A stretch of 64,000 bases of DNA, taken from assembly GCF_000238075.1 (NCBI RefSeq), contig NZ_JH414504.1:848504-912503 (forward strand), read 5' to 3'. The position numbers and the translations under genes were made by a program. The notes under the pieces are model-generated. The model saw only the letters and a program-made list of their open reading frames with translations. It had not been told where the DNA came from and did not search any database. Shown here piece by piece: positions 55,532-64,000 of the stretch (positions are counted from its first letter, which is position 1; each line of letters begins with the position of its first letter). This DNA comes from Oribacterium asaccharolyticum ACB7 (GTDB lineage: Bacteria > Bacillota > Clostridia > Lachnospirales > Lachnospiraceae).

Positions 55532-56302
55532 ATGAAAAACAGCAAAGCAAATGTAGAAGCAAGACAAAAGAATATCCTGCAATATGTCAGAAAGGCCGGA
55601 GAAGTCAATTCCTATGACTTGGTCGATGAGTTTAAGATTTCCATCATGACCGTCAGAAGGGACTTGGAGGAACTGGAGCAAAAGCACCTTTTGAAGCGCA
55701 CCCACGGTGGAGCCTGTACCTTGGATTATGTCAAAGGCAGTAAGTCTCTCAGCAAAAACATCAGGATATGCAGAGATCTCATTTCCCGATATGCCTCTTC
55801 CCTAATCAAAGACAATGACCGTATTTTTATCAACGGCAGCAGAACCGCTTTAAAAATGCTCGAGTATGTAGGGAATAAAAACGTGACCGTTTATACCAAT
55901 AACGGTCTTGCATTCGGAAGAAAATTTCCGGAGAACGTCTCCATCCATATGACCGGAGGAGAATTACGAAATCACATTCTCGTAGGTGATGCAACCATGA
56001 GAAATATTCTGGATGTTACAGCCAATAAAACCTTTATCGGTTGCTGGGCAGTCTATGATGACGGCGCCTTTTTATACAACATCCCAAATGAAATCGGAAT
56101 TAACGAAGCCATGATCAGCCGAACCACGGAAGACCTTTATATCCTTGCCGATCACAGCAAATTGCAGAGGCATGATAACCTGGAAAGCAGCTATGGAAGC
56201 TGTATCTATGATAGAAAAGTAACGCTTATCACGGATAACCAGGCAGACACGGAAATAATAGAAAAGCTCCGTGCCAGCGGAATTGAAATCATTATTGTTT
56301 AG
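55532..56302 (+). CDS. DeoR-family regulator, probable ula repressor
   Basis: Protein of about 256 aa. The N-terminal DeoR helix-turn-helix is in ARQKNILQYVRKAGEVNSYD and ISIMTVRRDLEELEQKHLLK, followed by THGGA. The C-terminal sugar-phosphate-sensing domain has FINGSRTALKMLEYVG, TNNGLAF and LADHSKL. No clear ribosome site precedes either the ATG (55532) or an in-frame GTG (55526); a TAGAAT box at 55514 would start the message about there, so it may be leaderless. Control of ula is inferred from position. Confidence 0.88.
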   Translation: MKNSKANVEARQKNILQYVRKAGEVNSYDLVDEFKISIMTVRRDLEELEQKHLLKRTHGGACTLDYVKGSKSLSKNIRICRDLISRYASSLIKDNDRIFINGSRTALKMLEYVGNKNVTVYTNNGLAFGRKFPENVSIHMTGGELRNHILVGDATMRNILDVTANKTFIGCWAVYDDGAFLYNIPNEIGINEAMISRTTEDLYILADHSKLQRHDNLESSYGSCIYDRKVTLITDNQADTEIIEKLRASGIEIIIV

Positions 56303-56364
56303 TATTGAAAAAACAGGCCGGAAGCCTTTATTTTAAAGTCACTTTGACAGAAAGGGAATCAACT

Positions 56365-56628
56365 ATGGTGTCCAGAAAAATTACAGTAACAAACGAACAG
56401 GGATTGCACATGCGCCCTGCCAGTATTTTCAGTCAGGCAATGACCCCCTTCTCCTGCGATATCAGCATTTTTTTTAAGGATAAAAAGTACAATGCCAAAA
56501 GTGTTATGATGCTGATGAGTGCCTGCATCAAACGCGGTGCGGAAATCGAAATCCGCTGTGAAGGGAGCGACGAAGAAGAAGCGATGAATAAGGCTATTTC
56601 CCTCATCGAAGGTGGTCTGGAAGACTAA
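56365..56628 (+). CDS. ptsH: PTS phosphocarrier protein HPr
   Basis: 87-aa phosphocarrier. The active His is in EQGLHMRPAS, and the regulatory Ser is in NAKSVMMLM, as in HPrs phosphorylated by HPr kinase in Firmicutes. The open frame extends 20 codons upstream, but AAAGGGAATCAACT directly before this ATG fixes the start. It lies between deoR and ptsI. Confidence 0.92.
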   Translation: MVSRKITVTNEQGLHMRPASIFSQAMTPFSCDISIFFKDKKYNAKSVMMLMSACIKRGAEIEIRCEGSDEEEAMNKAISLIEGGLED

Positions 56629-56659
56629 AATTCTTTCTTTAAAACAAGGAGAAAAGCAA

Positions 56660-58366
56660 ATGGTAAACGGAATTCCCGCCTCTCGCGGCATAGGAATCGG
56701 CAGCATCTGTGTCATCGAAGAACATGAGCTGAAATATGAAGCGATAAAGATTGAAGATACGGAAAAAGAACAAAAAAGATTTCACGAAGCAATTGAACAG
56801 TTTAAAAAAGAAACCGAAGAGATGGCGGAAGACATCCGAAAGAGAATCGGTCCAAAAGAAGCGGAAATTCTGGAAAGCCACCTTGTCATGATCAGTGACC
56901 CCACCATGGCTGATGAAATGAGCAATATGATTGCAACGGGCCAGTGTTCCGAGTCCGCCGTAGAAGCGGTCTGCGACATGTTTATCGGTATGTTTTCCAA
57001 AATGGATGACGAATTCATGCAGCAAAGAGCTGCCGATGTCAGCGATATCAAACTGAGTCTTTTGAAAATCTTACTGGGTGTCCAAGATGTAGATATTCGC
57101 AAACTCCCCCCCGGTACCATCTTGGTAGCAAAAGACCTTACTCCATCCATGACCTCGCAAATTCACAAAGAAAATGTTGCGGGAATCTTAACCGAAATGG
57201 GTGGAAAAACTTCGCACTCCGCGATTCTGGCAAGGGCTTTGGAAATTCCCGCCGTCCTCTCCGTTCCCAATATTACATCTCTAGTAAAAGATAAGGATAC
57301 CGCCATTGTAGACGGCACGGAAGGCATTGTTTACATTAACCCTGAGGGTGACACACTTTCCTCCTATATTTTGAAGCGAGAGGAATATATTCGAAAACAA
57401 TCGGAACTGAAGAATTTTCACGGTAAAGAAACAAAAACAGCAGACGGCGCTGCCGTAGAGCTTTTCTGCAACATCGGTACCCCGAAGGATGCCAGGAAAG
57501 CCATAGAATGCGACGGAGAAGGCGTGGGGCTCTTCCGCTCCGAATTCCTCTTTATGGACAATAAACGGATGCCCACGGAGGAAGAACAATTTTCAGCATA
57601 TAAAGAAGCGGCAGAAATCATGGGAGGGAAGCCCATCATCATCCGCACGCTGGACATCGGCGGAGACAAAGACATTCCTTACCTGAATATGAAGAAGGAA
57701 GAAAATCCTTTCCTCGGGTATCGGGCTATTCGGTACTGTCTCGGAAATAAAGAAGGCTACCGTGCACAGCTTCGTGCCATGTTACGGGCAAGTGCCTTTG
57801 GCAAGATAAAAATCTTGATTCCTCTTGTGACTTGTGTAGAGGAAATGCGCAGTGTAAAAGAGCTCCTTTCCGAAATAAAAGCAGATTTGGATGCCGAGGG
57901 AATCGCCTACGACAAACATATCGAATTGGGATGCATGATAGAAACACCTTCCGCCTCTCTTATCGCGGATCTTCTGGCCAAAGAAGCGGATTTCTTCTCC
58001 ATCGGCACAAACGATTTGACCCAGTATACCATGACCGTGGATCGGGGAAATGCGGATGTCGCATATCTCTACTCTACCTTCCATCCCTCCGTACTTCGTT
58101 CCATAAAACGGATTATTGCCTGCGGAAAAGAAGCCGGGATTCCTGTCGGAATGTGCGGTGAAGCTGCTGCGGACCCGCTCTTGATTCCTCTTCTTATTTC
58201 CTTCGGACTGGACGAATTCAGTGTGAATCCGGTACTTGTACTAAACACAAGGTGCGTCATTTCCAAATGGACAAAGGAAGAAGCGGATGCTCTGGCAGAA
58301 AAAGTACTTTCCCTTTCCACCGAGACGGAAATCACTGCTCTGTTAAAGGCTAACGCAAAGGAATAA
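56660..58366 (+). CDS. ptsI: PTS enzyme I
   Basis: Phosphoenolpyruvate-protein phosphotransferase, 568 aa. The phospho-His is in GGKTSHSAILARALEIPAV, the PEP-binding Arg motifs are GVGLFRSEFLFM and GYRAIRYCL, and the catalytic Cys region is GIPVGMCGEAAADP. AAGGAG lies 8 nt before this ATG; the 16 extra codons upstream overlap ptsH. The TAA stop is the start of palindrome copy C. EI is normally general to all PTS; its place at the end of an ula locus is noteworthy. Confidence 0.95.
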   Translation: MVNGIPASRGIGIGSICVIEEHELKYEAIKIEDTEKEQKRFHEAIEQFKKETEEMAEDIRKRIGPKEAEILESHLVMISDPTMADEMSNMIATGQCSESAVEAVCDMFIGMFSKMDDEFMQQRAADVSDIKLSLLKILLGVQDVDIRKLPPGTILVAKDLTPSMTSQIHKENVAGILTEMGGKTSHSAILARALEIPAVLSVPNITSLVKDKDTAIVDGTEGIVYINPEGDTLSSYILKREEYIRKQSELKNFHGKETKTADGAAVELFCNIGTPKDARKAIECDGEGVGLFRSEFLFMDNKRMPTEEEQFSAYKEAAEIMGGKPIIIRTLDIGGDKDIPYLNMKKEENPFLGYRAIRYCLGNKEGYRAQLRAMLRASAFGKIKILIPLVTCVEEMRSVKELLSEIKADLDAEGIAYDKHIELGCMIETPSASLIADLLAKEADFFSIGTNDLTQYTMTVDRGNADVAYLYSTFHPSVLRSIKRIIACGKEAGIPVGMCGEAAADPLLIPLLISFGLDEFSVNPVLVLNTRCVISKWTKEEADALAEKVLSLSTETEITALLKANAKE

Positions 58367-58401
58367 ACGAGATACCGTGCGCTACGCGAGCGATACTCGT
58401 T
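58366..58401. repeat. 36-bp palindromic intergenic repeat, copy C
   Basis: Starts AACGAGATACCGTGCGC and ends GAGCGATACTCGTT, then AAGAA. Its first A is the last base of the ptsI TAA stop. The outer 6-bp arms and the inner CGC-TAC-GCG hairpin are perfect. The ptsI terminator starts 9 nt later. Confidence 0.85.
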
Positions 58402-58410
58402 AAGAATTTT

Positions 58411-58449
58411 AAAAGAGCTTTCAACGCTATAAGGCGCGAAAGCTCTTTT
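58411..58449. terminator. Bidirectional terminator after ptsI
   Basis: AAAAGAGCTTTC pairs with GAAAGCTCTTTT around a 15-nt loop, followed by TCTT on plus and by TTTTAAAATTCTT on minus. It serves ptsI and the convergent gene at 58452. Confidence 0.9.
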
Positions 58450-58451
58450 TC

Positions 58452-58778
58452 TTAACTCAAAATATCCACCACTTCCTTATCTTTCTTATTCACTCGAATC
58501 TTCACTCTGTCTCCCGGAAATATCTTGGCTCTTTGATAGGCTCTATAGGCTTTTGCAAGATACTGCCTTCCCTTCCAGCTATACTCGATATACGGTCTGT
58601 ACATCCGACTGTCCATTCCTCTTAATTGCTCATTAAAGGGTGAACCGTTATCCCTGGTAAATTCCACCTTGACTTCCTTACATACACCATAGGTTCTACC
58701 TTCTTCCGTAAAGCCATATTTGTTGAAAGCATAGGACAGGAAAAGAATCAAAATTGCCGCAAAGATTATATTTTCCAT
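58452..58778 (-). CDS. Small membrane-anchored protein of unknown function
   Basis: 108 aa with one N-terminal membrane helix (IIFAAILILFLSYAF) and a soluble part with YIEYSWKGRQYLAKAYRAY and FPGDRVKIRVNKKDKEVV. The last block resembles the small beta-barrel of DUF3592-like proteins. It is the last gene after the vWA and Ig-like genes, 16 nt downstream. Function unknown. Confidence 0.65.
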   Translation of the reverse strand: MENIIFAAILILFLSYAFNKYGFTEEGRTYGVCKEVKVEFTRDNGSPFNEQLRGMDSRMYRPYIEYSWKGRQYLAKAYRAYQRAKIFPGDRVKIRVNKKDKEVVDILS

Positions 58779-58794
58779 ACCATCCTCCTCGCTT

Positions 58795-60621
58795 TTATTG
58801 AACCGTTTTCTTCTTCCGAAGGAAAAGGACGGTTCCTGTAAGGCAAAGCAAGAACAAAAGCAAACTGCCTATCGCACAGAGACCGAAAATGCGTTCCCAT
58901 CTAAGATATTCGGCAGCCTTGGATGCGGATTTTTCTACCAAATCCAGATACTTAAGAGAATTCGCAAAACGAAAACGCTCCACAAACTGCCAAGCAAAGA
59001 GCACTGTTCCTGCTGCAAAAATTCCATCCGAAAGAATAAGCGGCAGAAGGAATCCTCCTCTCTTTCTCTCCTCTTTCCCCCTCTTCTTCATAAAGAACAC
59101 GGATAAGATAATTACAAAAAGACTGCATACCGCTCCCAGAAGTGCAGGGAGAAAGCTTTTCCAACTTTTTGCATCGGTCTTTTTGTTCAATATGCTTCCG
59201 CCGCGATATAAGGTCAGGGTTCTGGAAGCGGCATTTCCATTTGCGTCCTTTGCCAGAATTTCCAGCACATTTTCTCCCGGACTCAAGGAAAAAACATAAG
59301 AAAAGTTACCGGAGGAATCCAATGCAACCGCCTTTCCCGCAATACTTAACTCATTCCCCCCCGTCATCTTTCCCATAATCGTAACGCTGTTTGTAAAAAA
59401 GGTCTTTCCGTCCAGATTTTCAAACAAGGTGATGGATGGCGGGATGGTATCGGAATAGACAGAGGAATCCACAATATAGAAAACCGAATCCTCTACTCCC
59501 ATTTCCGCATAAATCTCATTTCCCATATCCTCCAGGTCAAAGGATAAAAAGCCGCTATCCTTTACCTTATACTGCCCCTCTTTGCCATTTACACTGACCT
59601 TTACTTCTCTTTCCTTCTCTACCTTATACTCAAGAGAGATTTGGGAGGAAGATGTGATCTGCTCCGCCTTTAAGCTAAGGTATTCCTTATCAAGGTCAAT
59701 TTTTTTTACCTTATACTTAGACCAAATGGAGTCGGAGCGGTAAGCCAACTGAATCTCCAGATTCTTGGTTCCCTCCGAAAAAACGATGGAACTGTCCTTC
59801 ACATCATTATCAAATTCGCCCTTATAAATGGTTTCCCCGTCAGCCACTACCAGCAATTTATAGTTCTGATAAGACCAATCGGTAAAATCGGACCAATCTA
59901 TCGTGCAGATATGCTCATGCTTATCAATTTTTACCATATAGTCCGCGATTTCACTCTTTTCGTTGGGATTGGAATAACTGAAAGACTCCGTGCTCGCCGA
60001 ATCAAAAACTTCGGCCTCTCCGTCATTGTAATGCACATCCAGTCGCAAGGTATAGTCTCCGCCGGGTAAAGCACTGAGATTCGCATGAACAGCTGTCGCC
60101 TTATTTGCACTTGCCATCCCATCCATAATCTTATTGCGGTTTTCCGGGTCGGAAGAACTGATCGCATAAATCTCATAAGTATAATATACGTTTTCTCCCT
60201 CAAAGTCCGCTTGGAAACTGAGGTCTATCCCGTCCTCCTTAAGCTCCCCCAAAGTAAAATACTGAATCCAAAGCCCATAGTTATCTCGAAGAATGGAGTA
60301 GTTAATTGCCTTATTGGAACCCAAGTCATATTCCACGGACCAGTCTCCCGCCGCTGCGCCCTTAATGCGGTAAGTTCTCCACAGATCTCCCTCTTTCATT
60401 TCCACGCCTTCACTTCCGGCACCGAGCCTTTCCCCTGAAGGAGAGATAAAGGTAATATCCACCTTTTCCGCATCATAAGTAAACATAACCGTGAGATCTC
60501 CGGGAGTACTCAGGTTTGCAATAATGCTTTGCTTCGGTTCCGTATAGGCGGTAAACGGGAAGAGACTAAACAAAAGCAAAAAGCAGAGTATAAAACTGAT
60601 TTTTCTGATATTTTTCAACAT
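58795..60621 (-). CDS. Exported Ig-like membrane protein beside vWA gene
   Basis: 608 aa. A signal peptide (ISFILCFLLLFSLFPFTAYT) is followed by about 450 residues of beta-sandwich-like sequence, the last unit being bacterial Ig-like (TIPPSITLFENLDGKTFFTN, then LSPGENVLEILAKDANGN). Three membrane helices close the protein (about 492-512, 528-545, 578-600). It starts 17 nt after the vWA gene. Probably a surface partner of that protein; function unknown. Confidence 0.75.
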   Translation of the reverse strand: MLKNIRKISFILCFLLLFSLFPFTAYTEPKQSIIANLSTPGDLTVMFTYDAEKVDITFISPSGERLGAGSEGVEMKEGDLWRTYRIKGAAAGDWSVEYDLGSNKAINYSILRDNYGLWIQYFTLGELKEDGIDLSFQADFEGENVYYTYEIYAISSSDPENRNKIMDGMASANKATAVHANLSALPGGDYTLRLDVHYNDGEAEVFDSASTESFSYSNPNEKSEIADYMVKIDKHEHICTIDWSDFTDWSYQNYKLLVVADGETIYKGEFDNDVKDSSIVFSEGTKNLEIQLAYRSDSIWSKYKVKKIDLDKEYLSLKAEQITSSSQISLEYKVEKEREVKVSVNGKEGQYKVKDSGFLSFDLEDMGNEIYAEMGVEDSVFYIVDSSVYSDTIPPSITLFENLDGKTFFTNSVTIMGKMTGGNELSIAGKAVALDSSGNFSYVFSLSPGENVLEILAKDANGNAASRTLTLYRGGSILNKKTDAKSWKSFLPALLGAVCSLFVIILSVFFMKKRGKEERKRGGFLLPLILSDGIFAAGTVLFAWQFVERFRFANSLKYLDLVEKSASKAAEYLRWERIFGLCAIGSLLLFLLCLTGTVLFLRKKKTVQ

Positions 60622-60638
60622 ACAATCTCCCCCCGAAG

Positions 60639-63600
60639 CTATGTTAACGTACCGTTTCTGTTTCCGATTCTTCCATTTTCATCGATATAGTAAAATTCCC
60701 CACGCACTTTGCCGTCACTGTCCTGATTTCGTGTAGTAAAAATTAATTGCAACTTCCCATCATGATTTCGATAAAGTCCAAAGGCCATTTCTCCTTCTTT
60801 TTTGTGCTCGAGATTGATCATCCACCAGCTGATATCATATTTAGTTGTTCCCACAAGATATAATCCAACAAATCGGGAATGCGCATCGACCTCCCCTGTT
60901 CCGGAAGCCTCAAGAGAAATCCTCTTATCCGCCGTTTCCCAAGCAATACCGAGCTTTACTTTAGAAGAAAATCCTTCTATCTCAACATCATCCAAAGCAA
61001 GCAAGCTGTTACTGTAGTCGAATGTTCCAACATGAACCTCAGCTTCCGCCAACTGAATCTCACTAAGCAGCATCAATTTAGCCTTTGCTTCCATGGTAAA
61101 AGGTGCTGCTCTAAGACTTGCTTCCGTTTCAGGCATCTCCAAAAAACTGAGATCTCCCAAAAATTTCTCCAAGGGAGGAGCATAATCTTTTACCTTTAAA
61201 CTACTAAAGCTTGCTATTCCCGTGAACTTCAGACCTGCCCATTTCCCTGTTTCCGCCGCCTTATCAATATCTGAAACTTTAAATGCAAAATCATTGACTT
61301 CAACCGGAATAGGTGTAGGGAGTTTAACAGGTACAGATAATTCAAGCCCGAGTTGTACAGAATTCGGCACCAGATTTCCCTTCCAAGAAATTTCTGCACT
61401 CAGACCTGACTGTTTTTCAAAAAATGCTAATCGAACCATCCCTCCTAAAGTATATTCACTCTTTAGAGTATCAACATGTATCTTAATATTGCCATTAAAA
61501 TAAACAGGCGAATTCAGAAAATTCAGCTTGTGGCTATATTCTTCCTTATTATCTTCATAGGAAACATCTATAAAAATACCCATTTTTTTATCTGTAAATA
61601 TGGCGTCCCCTTCGGCAGAAAAATGAAACATATCAAGATTAACCGCATGTCCTATAATTTGATCCTGATATGGAAGAAAAGTATTGCCACCGGACCAATA
61701 CATCCCGATACTTTCAGGATATAACCTGATTTTTGTCTGATCAAACATGGTTAAATTGACCACTTCCATCAATCCTGTTGAAATATCATCCACTTGATAA
61801 TTTTCATAATCATAAAGATTCTTCGGATCATTATATAATTTAAATTGATCCAGTCGTGGAACGGATATCGCTATTCCTTTATCTGCAAAGAATTTGGCTA
61901 TCCCCTCTGCAGTAGACGAATCGTATTCTATATAGGAGCCATCGTAATCCGATACGCTGATGGAGCCGTCATTTTCCAAGTCTCCCTGTAAGTGAATATC
62001 CCCTTTAAAATGAAGCCAGCCGTTTAAAGTCACTGCCCCGCTTAAGGTATAATCATTCTCGGCGTTCTCTATTTTTTCCGCGGAAGTGAACACATAAGGA
62101 CCGAAAACCGTTTTCTTTTGATCGCCATCTGCAATAACGGAAAATCCTTTTTGTATCACTTTCTTTTTTCCGTTAAAGCTGACTTCCACATTGTAAGAAC
62201 CGACTGCAATGCCGGCAGGCACGGTCATTTCATAGGTTTCTTTATCGATATACTTGGTCGTAAGGGTATAGTCGATATTGCCGTTTAATTTGACTGAAAT
62301 CTTGTCCTTTTCCTGAAATCCTTCTCCCTTTAACCGAACCGTCGTATCCTGCAATCCCTTATAGACAAACCTCGGAAAGACACCGTCAATTCGGACATCT
62401 TGCATAGCCCCTAAGGCATTTTCACTGTCTGCAGCACCTTCTAAAGAATATGTTTTTACATCTCTGCTGTTTTCAGCCGGTAAAGTAATCTCCAAAGTTC
62501 TACCGGACATCGTTAGCGTATCTTCCGCCTTATATTTTACTTCATACTGACTGTAAACCTTTGCATGCAACATGTCATAGAAGGAACTCAGGCTGGAACT
62601 GTCGTACACATAGACAAATTTTCCGTTTCCGCTGGAAGCTATCGTACTCAAATAAGCAGTATCGACCTCATTACCGAGTCCCATGGTGTAAATGGTAATC
62701 CCCTGCTGCTGTGCCTTTTTCCCTATCTCTTTCTGAATCTCCTCCGCCGTCTTCGGATAGTTGTCCTGTCCGTCCGTCATAAGAATCAGAACATTGCTTT
62801 CCGTAGACTTTGTTCCGTAATTGGACAGACTGTCTACAACGGCATGGAACATATCGGTTCCGCCATTGGCTTCCATGCTTTCCGCAAGGTCTATCAGCTT
62901 ATCGTCGGAAGCGCCGAAGGATGCCGCATCCACGATTCCGTCATTGAAAGTTACGATAGAAAGATTTTCATTCTTATTCTTATCCTGAATGAAACGGAGC
63001 ACCGACTGCCGTAAGTCCTCTATGCTGCCTTGCATACTGCCTGAAACGTCACAAACCAGAATAATGTTCGATGCCGTATAATCCAGCTTCTTTATGCTAA
63101 AATCCGTGATTTCCGTTCCGCAGTCATAGAGTTTCAGTGCCTTCTGTAAATCCTTTACATCACTGTAATTGCTGTCAATCTGCACGACAGCCGTAATCTC
63201 TTCAAACTTTTCCGTATTGATTTGTCCTATGGAAATGGCGGTCTTTGCCTTACTGACGTATTCCACGGCAGCCTGTGAAAATTTCTTGTTTTTCTCTTCT
63301 TCCTCCGTATCGGAAGAGTTCTTCTCTGTTTTCTTTTGTTTTTTAGAATCGACGGAAGTATCCGCATCCTCCGTATTTTCCTGCTCGGGCATCACCGCAT
63401 CCGCTTTGGAAGAAATAATTTCTTCTACATCCACGGTCAGAGAGTGATCCAGCACCGTATCCACATAGTTTGATACATTTTTGATATTTTCCGACTCATC
63501 CTCGTCATCATTTTCAATTACACCGATAATTTGAGACATGGCTGCAACATAGCTGTCGTCCTCATTGTCCTGGGAACTGTAAATAGCCTCCCTTAAGTAC

Positions 63601-64000
63601 TGATCGGTGGAAACTTCATTTCCGAAATAGTTTTCAATTTTTGCAAGCTCCAGATTCACCTTCGTGGCATCTGTGCCGGCTTCTTCCTCTGCCGCTTTCG
63701 TTAAATTCTCCTTGATGGTGTAAAGAACAGGCTCCTCCAACTGTCGGTCCAGTGCTTCCACGCGTGCCTTTAGTGCCTTCCTTTCCTGTACGGTCATATC
63801 CTCATGGATATTGCGGTAAATCTTATTCAGTTGCTTTGTAAGCTGCTCCGCATCCCGACTGTCAATGCTTTGGAATGCGTCGGAGAAGTCCTTTTCCCCT
63901 ACCAAATTTCCCATATATAATTCCGCCGCTATCATAGATTCATGATAGGAAGAATCCGCTTTCAGATTCTCGGTAAGCTCTGCAAAATCTCCGTCCATAA
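60639..64000 (-). CDS. Large vWA-domain protein, 5' end cut by window edge
   Basis: At least 1119 aa. Residues 300-480 of the visible part are a von Willebrand A domain with intact MIDAS: VCDVSGSMQGS, the later Thr in NGGTDMFHAV and Asp in LMTDGQDNYP. An IPT/TIG-like domain (DGVFPRFVYKGLQDTTVRLK) and a long beta-rich C-terminal part follow. The first 230 residues are helical and acidic. An ATG lies at 63998, but no signal peptide follows, so the true start is probably outside the window. Confidence 0.82.
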   Translation of the reverse strand, partial: MDGDFAELTENLKADSSYHESMIAAELYMGNLVGEKDFSDAFQSIDSRDAEQLTKQLNKIYRNIHEDMTVQERKALKARVEALDRQLEEPVLYTIKENLTKAAEEEAGTDATKVNLELAKIENYFGNEVSTDQYLREAIYSSQDNEDDSYVAAMSQIIGVIENDDEDESENIKNVSNYVDTVLDHSLTVDVEEIISSKADAVMPEQENTEDADTSVDSKKQKKTEKNSSDTEEEEKNKKFSQAAVEYVSKAKTAISIGQINTEKFEEITAVVQIDSNYSDVKDLQKALKLYDCGTEITDFSIKKLDYTASNIILVCDVSGSMQGSIEDLRQSVLRFIQDKNKNENLSIVTFNDGIVDAASFGASDDKLIDLAESMEANGGTDMFHAVVDSLSNYGTKSTESNVLILMTDGQDNYPKTAEEIQKEIGKKAQQQGITIYTMGLGNEVDTAYLSTIASSGNGKFVYVYDSSSLSSFYDMLHAKVYSQYEVKYKAEDTLTMSGRTLEITLPAENSRDVKTYSLEGAADSENALGAMQDVRIDGVFPRFVYKGLQDTTVRLKGEGFQEKDKISVKLNGNIDYTLTTKYIDKETYEMTVPAGIAVGSYNVEVSFNGKKKVIQKGFSVIADGDQKKTVFGPYVFTSAEKIENAENDYTLSGAVTLNGWLHFKGDIHLQGDLENDGSISVSDYDGSYIEYDSSTAEGIAKFFADKGIAISVPRLDQFKLYNDPKNLYDYENYQVDDISTGLMEVVNLTMFDQTKIRLYPESIGMYWSGGNTFLPYQDQIIGHAVNLDMFHFSAEGDAIFTDKKMGIFIDVSYEDNKEEYSHKLNFLNSPVYFNGNIKIHVDTLKSEYTLGGMVRLAFFEKQSGLSAEISWKGNLVPNSVQLGLELSVPVKLPTPIPVEVNDFAFKVSDIDKAAETGKWAGLKFTGIASFSSLKVKDYAPPLEKFLGDLSFLEMPETEASLRAAPFTMEAKAKLMLLSEIQLAEAEVHVGTFDYSNSLLALDDVEIEGFSSKVKLGIAWETADKRISLEASGTGEVDAHSRFVGLYLVGTTKYDISWWMINLEHKKEGEMAFGLYRNHDGKLQLIFTTRNQDSDGKVRGEFYYIDENGRIGNRNGTLT

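Noticed and set aside
56305..56364. 20-residue N-terminal extension of HPr
   Set aside because: A ribosome site lies directly before the internal ATG, and HPr proteins start at this point.
16558..58401. 36-bp repeats as CRISPR repeats
   Set aside because: The length fits, but copies are kilobases apart, lie at gene ends and have no regular spacers between them; B1 and B2 are only 3 bp apart.

Overview
The window reads as a chromosomal segment of an anaerobic low-to-mid GC Firmicute, most likely a Lachnospiraceae-type Clostridium (Oribacterium-like is a guess from gene content). The grounds are strong AGGAGG ribosome sites, a full six-gene Rnf complex beside an F-type ATP synthase, a CarD-type regulator, DUF4364-type and DUF5716/DUF5717-like proteins, and the FchA/FolD folate pair. 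I see no rRNA, tRNA, transposase, prophage gene or CRISPR array.

Layout. 1-6611 (minus) is the ATP synthase operon atpZ-I-B-E-F-H-A-G-D, with atpD cut by the window edge. 6933-12160 (minus) is rnfCDGEAB. The c subunit carries a two-carboxylate ion site resembling Na+-coupled rotors, so Rnf and ATP synthase may form one Na+ circuit. 12255-17634 (minus) holds carD, gtrA, yfhO (surface glycosylation), fchA and folD (one-carbon folate), ending in a strong hairpin. 17918-26400 (minus) is an apparent operon: a large DUF5717-like protein, an actin/Hsp70-fold-like DUF5716-type protein, a TPR-like protein, valS, a secreted wall-binding protein and rlmH. 26559-39470 is mostly housekeeping: DUF4364, an aminotransferase, a TPR lipoprotein, dut, scpA/scpB, a metallophosphoesterase, a small XRE regulator, ftsH, leuB, uvrB and an RpiR regulator.

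The accessory part starts at about 39.5 kb. It holds an AT-rich stretch with a small promoter-ORF-terminator unit and a secreted CAP-domain protein. Next is a three-gene minus-strand operon (46905 to 41210) with its own promoter: a membrane protein with tandem RCK-like Rossmann domains and a C-terminal RyR domain, a TIR-TM-beta-propeller protein, and a membrane-anchored J-domain protein. This is the best candidate for an undescribed sensing/defence system. Immediately upstream is a two-gene unit encoding an MBL-fold hydrolase and a CARF-nuclease (Card1/Can2, DUF1887 type) with no CRISPR locus in view.

49570-58366 is an L-ascorbate utilisation locus: ulaE and an unknown beta-propeller-like protein on the minus strand; ulaG, ulaC, ulaA, ulaB, a DeoR regulator, ptsH and ptsI on the plus strand. 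The divergent halves are separated by 505 bp of AT-rich DNA with nested inverted repeats. 58452-64000 (minus) is a three-gene set around a large, window-truncated vWA-domain protein.

A family of 36-bp imperfect palindromes is scattered through the window. At least five clear copies, plus related or decayed ones, lie between genes, and three overlap or abut a stop codon; three of the sites are followed directly by a terminator. I recognise no named repeat family that fits.
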